From Microcebus murinus (taxonomy: Eukaryota; Chordata; Mammalia; Primates; Cheirogaleidae): a stretch of DNA of 64,000 nt. Shown here one piece after another: positions 58,102-64,000 of the stretch (positions are counted from its first letter, which is position 1; each line of letters starts with the position of its first letter). Where the stretch lies: the NCBI RefSeq assembly GCF_040939455.1, contig NC_134106.1:81909001-81973000 (forward strand), given 5' to 3'. The notes beneath the pieces are model-generated. The model was not told the DNA's origin. It searched no databases and was given only the letters and a program-made list of their open reading frames with translations. The position numbers and the translations under genes were made by a program.

Positions 58102-58835
58102 AGGCTATCGATAAATACTGTTTAACAAAGGGATGAAGGAGCAGACGGAGTCCGGAGTGTGGGGCACTGATCAAGCAGCCACTTCCGTTCGGGCAGGACA
58201 AAGCAGGGACTTGACTTCTCCTTCCTTCTCCTTTGCTAATACTATGAAAGGCCCTACCAGGACAGCCTGGGAACATGTGAGAAGCAGAGGAGGAGAGACG
58301 GGAGAGAACAATAGGGCTGTGGGGACAGGATTTTTTTCCCAGAGCATCCTCTAGGGGGGCAGTGTCCTTATGTGCAAATAACATGCATCCGTAACAGTAT
58401 GTCAATAATTTGTGGACTTCTTATTATTGTACTAGAAGAACAATCACAAGACTCTTTCAAGTTACCCATGCAGAGGAAGGTCACCTCTATGGTGGATAAT
58501 CTTGTAGCATTAAGAACATCACAGTTTTGTTTTTTTTTAAGCATTGGCAGAAAAAAAAAAAAAAGAAGAGAAAGGTGGCCAATCCATTCAGAGTCTCGGT
58601 GCAATAGGATTTTAAAGACTCAGCTCTTTTGTTTTATAAACAAGTTTTTGGTAGTGTTAAAGACAGTTTCATCTAGAGATTCTAAGTTCTATATGAAATA
58701 AAGACAGGAAAATAATTCCTGGGGAAAAACGTTACTTGGGCGTTTAGAAGAAGCCACGACAGGAAACAGAAGGATTACACCTAGCCCCTTTAAAGAACAA
58801 GGGCTTCACACTCTAGTTTCCTTTCTAGTACATTT

Positions 58836-58838
<3 letters not shown>
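58102..58838. other. Unassigned sequence
   Basis: Moderate G+C to about 58,365, with a CTCF-like word 'ctctaggggggcag' at 58,349-58,362 that has one G too many for the consensus. An A-rich run lies at 58,551-58,564. Open frames on both strands at 58,064-58,701 have no recognised similarity. Confidence 0.4.
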
Positions 58839-58888
<50 letters not shown>

Positions 58889-58894
58889 AGAGAG
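58839..58894. repeat. (AC)23-(AG)5 compound microsatellite
   Basis: 46 bases of perfect AC followed by 10 bases of perfect AG. Not associated with a recognised retroposon. Confidence 0.97.
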
Positions 58895-58974
58895 AAAGAT
58901 ATCTCCTCTCTTTTACCTCTAGATCATTTTTCCCTCTAAATATCAGCAAAATCCCAGCACGAAACAAATGAATT

Positions 58975-59440
58975 TGAATTTAAAATAACGCCGTGATCCA
59001 GCTCAGGGTCAGATGCTGACACAATGGTGGAGGGGGTGCTGCTGCCGAACTTGCTGATAATACTGTCACCTGGTGTATGTGTTGACTTTGAGACGACGAG
59101 AGGGCAGCCTCAGCTATGTCACAGAGGCTGGCAATAATAAAAAATAACAGGGGCACAGGAGAGAGTTGAAGAAAAGCTAAAAACACAAGTGCTGTACAGT
59201 GACATAGGGCACAGGCATCTTGCATTTTGACCCATTGGAGTTATTGCAATGCTGATATGAGCCACGCATGCACATAGAGACAAGGAACAAATTGGAGTTG
59301 GCAAGAAGTTCACCTTGCTCACCTCTAAAACTCCAACAAAAGGAATTAAAAGGCTGGGGCTCACGACTTATTAAAGATACTATATTGAAAGGGATTTGCC
59401 TCAGTCACCAAGGGACTTGACTGAGAACAGCACCTAGAAG
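58975..59440. promoter_or_regulatory. Candidate conserved non-coding element
   Basis: A repeat-free block of mixed composition. MAF/AP-1-like 'agatgctgacacaatgg' at about 59,011, 'ctcagctatgtcacag' at about 59,110, and 'gagttattgcaatgctgat' (C/EBP-like) at about 59,238. Two overlapping minus-strand frames (58,980-59,364) show no known similarity. Function is inferred from texture only. Confidence 0.33.
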
Positions 59441-60000
59441 CAGGATCTTAGGACTCAAGAAAATGGGAAATGTACAAGTGATCTTAGGTTATAAACAAAG
59501 GCTTTTGTATTTAATGAATATTGATTGTTTTGAGCACAGAAAAGCCTCAACAATTAAAAAAATATATTTTAGCATTCAAAATACATAGGAAAGAGGCTTT
59601 AGCTGTGGTTTACCTTCCCACTCTTTGTAAACAAGAGCACAAAGGAAGGGAATACTTGAAATATTTAAAAGAACAAACTATTTTCAAACATCTTAAACCA
59701 CTTTGTACTCATTTTTAATAAAAAGTGAATATGCTAAGCATTTAACCATTTATTACCTAACAGTGCATACCAATCCCTAGAGGGGAAAAAAAAATGTTGC
59801 CCTATTTTAAAATAGTACAAAGGGCTTGAAAATAATACTGCTTTATTTTTAATTCAATTTCACGTTAAAACATTTAATTGGCTTAAATTGACTTCCCTAA
59901 CTTGGGTAAGATACTATGATTTCACTATATAAGGAATAGTTCATTGTTTTTATATTTTTTTCCATAATTTTTGCAACCTTCTAAGTAGGGGCAGCTCTAC
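59441..60000. other. Unassigned sequence
   Basis: A/T-rich, without recognised repeat or exon; a 65-codon frame at 59,521-59,718 has no similarity. Confidence 0.35.
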
Positions 60001-60099
60001 TAAAATATTGAAATAGCAGAGGAGTCAATGGTAGATTTTTTTTCTCTTTTGCTAAAGAAAAAAAGGAGGGAATCCAATGAATATAGAGTTTGACTTTGA

Positions 60100-60700
60100 T
60101 GTTTTAAAATAACTGGGGGATGGGGGTGAAAACTGAAGAACGTGTACCACTTTTCTGATAAGTATAGCCCTTTCCTAAGTACATATCCTGGTATTTTCCA
60201 GCATGCAGCCTTCCCTGGCAGAATGGTTGTATTCCAATTATTCAAGTAAATACAGAAAATCATTATTATTACTTCCGTCAGGAATAGGCCCATCAAGGTT
60301 ACAAACATAACAGCAGTAGCAACAAAAATAATTATTTAATTCCCAATTTCTCTTGCGCCAGTCAGTACATGAAGTAGTACAGCGCTTCATGGCTATACTA
60401 TTAAAGTTGCCTAGTTGGCCTTCTGTGCTTTTGTTTCTAGATTTGTCTTCAAGTCTCAGCTTTATCACATCACTGTGCTGCGCAAAAGCCTTCCCAGGCC
60501 TGAGTTCCTTGGCCCACTTACAGAGCAGGCGCTGCACGCGCCGAGCCCTTCCCTTTCTTGGCCACCACTCCCGCCATGGTCATGCGATCCAGGAAAACCA
60601 CTCATGCTTCTTGAATTGACTTCTATCCACAACTTACACTTGCTGCAGGACAAATGCACATGTTCGCATATACACAAATGACACATAAAAAAATCTTTAT
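60100..60700. other. Non-repetitive block with a local CpG cluster; possible retroposed remnant on the minus strand
   Basis: 60,180-60,340 is repeat-free and conserved-looking. 60,480-60,590 carries a cluster of CpGs ('gctgcacgcgccgag' at 60,532-60,546), unusual in this window. On the minus strand an ATG in good context ('ACCATGGCGGG', A of ATG at 60,577) opens a 19-codon frame ending at 60,518. A second minus frame continues from 60,537 to 60,238 (99 codons). One frameshift would connect them. I recognise no protein family, and no A tail is seen at the left. It may be a decayed processed pseudogene or simply a non-coding element. Confidence 0.3.
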
Positions 60701-61264
60701 GCTTGAAAAAGGAAGATGGGTTGATTTTTGGATGAAGGGAATAGTTTAAAAAAGATGAGCTTTCATAATATCTCAGATTATTATCTCTACTGTTTTATTG
60801 GGAAAGGAAAACAGGCAAAGATAAAAAAATGCATCTTTTGCTATAAGACATAAAATGTGTGTGTGTGATTTGATTTTGTTCATTAATATATGTGTTCATA
60901 ATTGTTAAAAATTCTCATGTCTATTATTCTTATTTACTGTTTTCAGGTAGATTGTGGGCATGATGAAGAAAAGCTAACTAGTAGGCTGAACTTATTCTTT
61001 TTGTCTAACTTATTAAAGTAGATACACCCTATGGTTCATGGGTTGTATTACTCTTTCTTTTGTAGCAGGGACTGAATACCTTGATTTCTAATCTGGTAAA
61101 CAATAATCCACATCTCCATCATCATCTCTTATCCCCCCATGTGGCCAATTCTGTAGGGTTATGTTACAGAGGAAGCTAGCAGAAGCATGTGTGTTCTCCC
61201 TACAGAAGCCAGGGCAAGGCCAGGGAGCCACTTTGCCTAGAATAAAAAACACAAGCTGGGAAGT
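60701..61264. other. Unassigned sequence
   Basis: No repeat recognised. A short GT run at 60,856-60,868. A 63-codon minus frame (61,088-61,279) has no similarity. Confidence 0.35.
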
Positions 61265-61370
61265 TCTTAGGAGTTGCATTAGAATTTGATATTACCCACC
61301 CCTGACACTACCTAGTTGTATAAAAGAAGGCAAGTTATTTACTCTATCAATCAGATTTTTCTTTGAAGAA
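61265..61370 (+). mobile_element. MIR SINE fragment, plus strand
   Basis: 'actacctagttgtataaaag', 'aaggcaagttatttactcta' and 'tcaatcagatttttcttt' follow the sense MIR core ('ctagctgtgtgaccttgggcaagttacttaacctc'). Only the middle is preserved. Confidence 0.55.
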
Positions 61371-61889
61371 GATCATAACCCTTTTGAATTTAGGATATTG
61401 GAAGGTAGGTACATCATATAATTTAAAGCTATTAGCTTCATATACTCAAAGTAATTCTGAAAATGTCTACATTCTTTAATCTTATCTAGAACTGATGGTC
61501 TCTCAATTGCACTGAATGTATCAAAGAACTTAATTTTTTTCTCCTTTTGACCAGGAACTCTCTCCTTAAAAAATCTTGCTGTCACTCATCTCAGTGAAGA
61601 ATGTTGTCAGCTTTAAACTCATTCATTCTGTGTTTCAAAGACAATCATGTGAAGATAAATGCAATGTAAATTTCTCAACTCCCTGTTACTAATTTGTAAG
61701 AAAAATATGACTAAAAACATAATCTAGAGAAACAGAAGAAATAAAAAAGATGTAGCAGTGAGAATCACAGTTAGTTTAAAAAAGCAGAAAGTAGCCCCAA
61801 ATGTATGTTACTGGATGGGAACTAGTTAATGAGTTTTTAAACGTTTATTTAACAAATACCATAAATATAAGGACTTAAATAACCAAAAA
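61371..61889. other. Unassigned sequence
   Basis: A 70-codon minus frame (61,373-61,585) has no recognised similarity; no repeat named. Confidence 0.35.
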
Positions 61890-62400
61890 GACAATTTATA
61901 CCAAAGCAGCTATAACAAGCTGAAGTTAATTCATCACAACTTTCACATAAGCTTTTGTGGGCAATTGGCCAGGCCCGGCACATTATCTGTTTGACTCACT
62001 GAGTCACTGCAGCTAATGGAATTTAGCCCCATGTTTGTTGTTGCCATGGCGATGCGATATTCTCAGGCATGTCATGTTCACAGATCAGTAACAGCAGCAC
62101 AGTTGCAGACACACAACTGCTCTCAGCCTTTGACCATCAACAGGAATTCACTCTGCAGTTGGTCTGCCAGGAAGGAAGTGGGCTCTGGGGAAGGAGCTCC
62201 CCGGCTGGGGAGACCGGCCCTTCCTTCTTCCTTTGTCATTGTGGTGCTATTATCATTAAAATAACCTTGAATTTTCATGAATTCGCTCATTCACAAACAC
62301 TGTCAAAGAAGGTGCAAGAGTTCAAGAGAATCCAGAGGGTCAAAGAGAGGACTAGTTTTAAATCTGTGCCTATTGAACCTGGAAATGACATCGTCTGTTA
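61890..62400. promoter_or_regulatory. Strong candidate conserved enhancer-like element
   Basis: A repeat-free, motif-dense block. It contains a perfect inverted pair of AP-1 sites, TGACTCA at 61,992-61,998 and TGAGTCA at 62,000-62,006, separated by one base. GTTGCCATGGCGATG at 62,040-62,054 resembles the RFX X-box (GTTGCCATGGCAAC with two mismatches). 'gcaattggccagg' lies just upstream. Open frames (62,016-62,477) overlap in different frames without similarity to known proteins or splice sites. This is the best regulatory candidate in the window, but the role is inferred. Confidence 0.42.
61992..62006. promoter_or_regulatory. Perfect inverted pair of AP-1 sites
   Basis: TGACTCA and its inverted copy TGAGTCA flank a single C. 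Each is the consensus binding site for FOS/JUN-type (and a core for MAF/NFE2-type) bZIP dimers. The arms are perfect over 7 bases. Confidence 0.6.
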
Positions 62401-64000
62401 GATATAATCTTATTCTTACCATAGCAAATCAAATTGCGCTGACTGGCACCAATGTCCAAGGAGATTCAGCACCATGAAAGGTTACTGGGAGCAAAAGGGT
62501 CATATCCTTTGTGGCACCGCTCTGAGAAATAGACACAGACATGTGTGGGAATATTCTACAAAGAATAGATTTCTCCCCAAAGTGAAAAACAAATCCTGCC
62601 AGCAAATCTATAAAGGGAGTGGGTATTCTATGCTATAGATACATTCGGATTTCATACCCAAGGTATAATTATGAGGCTTTTAAGATCTAAAATGTTTGAA
62701 CAAGTTACAGGTATTATGCAAGATATTCTAATTTATATATAAGAAGTAATAAAGAGTAAAACAGGATGAATTTTCTGGAAAGTATTTTTGCCAGTTGGAA
62801 ACATACATGCTTTTATTAAATGATATATAATTTTCATGAGGGACGAAATATGCAAGTAAACAAGGCAAATTTAAAAATGCTGCTGTAAGTATTTGTATTG
62901 TCCAATACAGGGTCTAGAATTAATTTTAACAATACAGATTCACATTTCCGCAAGATGCCCTTTTATACTGGCTTTGTACTGCTGGTCTAAAGCCTGGGAA
63001 TCTGGAGGTATCAATGACTACCCATCAGACTTCATGGGGAATTGCAGGGGAATTTGGATCTATGGATAGATAGATTCCTCAAGGTTGAAAACTAAAATCT
63101 GAACCAAGACTTCCAGAATTAGGATCTTAGTCCTGCATTTATTTTCTGCATGCATGGGGCAGGATGGTCAGGGTGGGGAGGATGGGGAAGTGAGGGTGGG
63201 GGCTTCTTAATGACTTTTGCATTTCTCCAGCAGCAGTTCAAGGATGTCATGTTGCTGAATTTGGTCAGAAATTAAGGTTTGGCTGGCTCTGTATTCCTGC
63301 ACCTCCTTGAATTAAGGTTAGTTAGAGAGCCCCAAAAAGGGATATATATTGAAATTATAGATAGTAAGTAGATCATTCTACTAGAGCTGCAATTATCTGA
63401 GCTTCAGAAAAAAGTAGCATTGAATAACTCAATGGAAGAATAAACAACATGAACAAAACCATTGACTATTAAAAATGGCTTGGTAGATGACTTCATTCTT
63501 CCAGAAAACTTAGAAAGCAGAACATCATAACTCCAGGAATATCTACTTATTACTTTGCTTTGGACAAAGATAAACCCTTGGATAATGAAGTCTCTCATAC
63601 ATAAAGTCCTACTTTATTTTTAATGCACTATGAAATTAACAGATTAAATGGCATGTGGTGAATAGTATCGTGCATCTGATGTTATGGTCACTGTATCTTC
63701 TAATCAAATAATACTGAGACCATTTAGAGAGAAATGGCCTCAAATGAAGAACAAAAGGAAATAGATGAGAGACAGCAGTGTAAAGGAGCTTTGAAAGGTA
63801 TAATCACCTTCTAAGTTGATCAGAAAGTGTTGGAAGCTATAGGACAGAGAGAGTAGTACAAAAAAAAGACGAAAAGAACCAACCATGTAAAAATCACCCA
63901 CAAGGGAACCCAAGGAATAAGTGAATGGAACCTGTTGAGTCTATGTGGGGAGTCCTAAGGGCATAGGAAGCTTGCCTTAGGCAGTCCCATGTCTTGAATT
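62401..64000. other. Unassigned sequence to window end
   Basis: No repeat family recognised. 63,150-63,205 is G-rich on the plus strand ('gtcagggtggggaggatggg'). Remaining frames, such as 63,404-63,598 (minus), have no known similarity. The window ends in this sequence. Confidence 0.4.

Noticed and set aside
58347..58364. CTCF-like word 'ctctaggggggcag'
   Set aside because: One G too many for the core spacing and no supporting conservation; mentioned only in the regional note.
1..64000. CRISPR-like arrays, bacterial operons, phage or plasmid features
   Set aside because: All evidence points to primate nuclear DNA; regularly spaced repeats are only microsatellites.

Overview
The window is nuclear DNA from a primate, most likely a strepsirrhine (lemur or loris group). 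Three observations support this. Dimeric, 7SL-derived Alu elements and a free-left-monomer type Alu are present, which limits the source to primates. The younger LINE-1 copies end in a tail of the type 'catttgtacccccataat...gaaataaa', which I associate with strepsirrhine L1 3' ends and not with human or ape L1. The background consists of old mammalian repeats (MIR, L2, MLT1, MLT2/ERVL, MER5A, L1M). I found no credible protein-coding exon, tRNA, snRNA or CRISPR array. The open reading frames are short, lie mostly inside repeats or microsatellites, and look like chance or relic frames. The window is best read as a gene desert or a piece of a very large intron.

Layout: 70-2,870 is a decayed L1M on the minus strand. 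2,870-6,325 is repeat-poor, with a few conserved-element-like patches. 6,328-7,290, 8,848-9,722 and 14,282-14,652 are three younger plus-strand L1 insertions; in each the 5' part is inverted relative to the 3' part (twin priming). An Alu lies between the first two. 10,302-10,785 is a minus-strand MLT2 LTR. 11,650-20,655 is dominated by old minus-strand L1M pieces, including one long copy (14,856-18,920) that carries a nested Alu fragment and probably a nested DNA transposon, plus MER5A and MIR. 20,684-29,930 holds an Alu, an Alu-related monomer, MaLR-like LTR relics and a repeat-poor block at 23,640-24,430 that reads like a conserved non-coding element. 29,930-32,095 is another minus-strand L1M.

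32,100-44,170 is mostly unique sequence with MIR, Alu and MLT1 pieces and several regulatory-looking patches. 44,170-49,465 holds L1M, an MLT2 LTR joined to about 1.3 kb of ERVL internal sequence, MLT1 and L1M. 50,448-50,779 is a complete-looking short DNA transposon. 53,800-56,600 is extremely A/T-rich and ends in a 168-bp uninterrupted polypurine tract. 56,935-58,101 has an L2-like piece and an almost complete MLT1 LTR. 58,975-62,400 contains the best candidate regulatory patches, including a perfect inverted pair of AP-1 sites next to an RFX-like site.

Nothing here amounts to a new molecular system. The observations most worth checking are the run of twin-primed L1s, an apparent duplicated 3' end in one of them, the shared internal structure of two ancient L1M copies, the long polypurine and alternating purine/pyrimidine tracts, and the candidate conserved elements. 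All repeat family names come from memory of consensus sequences. Boundaries are approximate (about 10-50 bases for clear elements, more for decayed ones), and no alignment was run.
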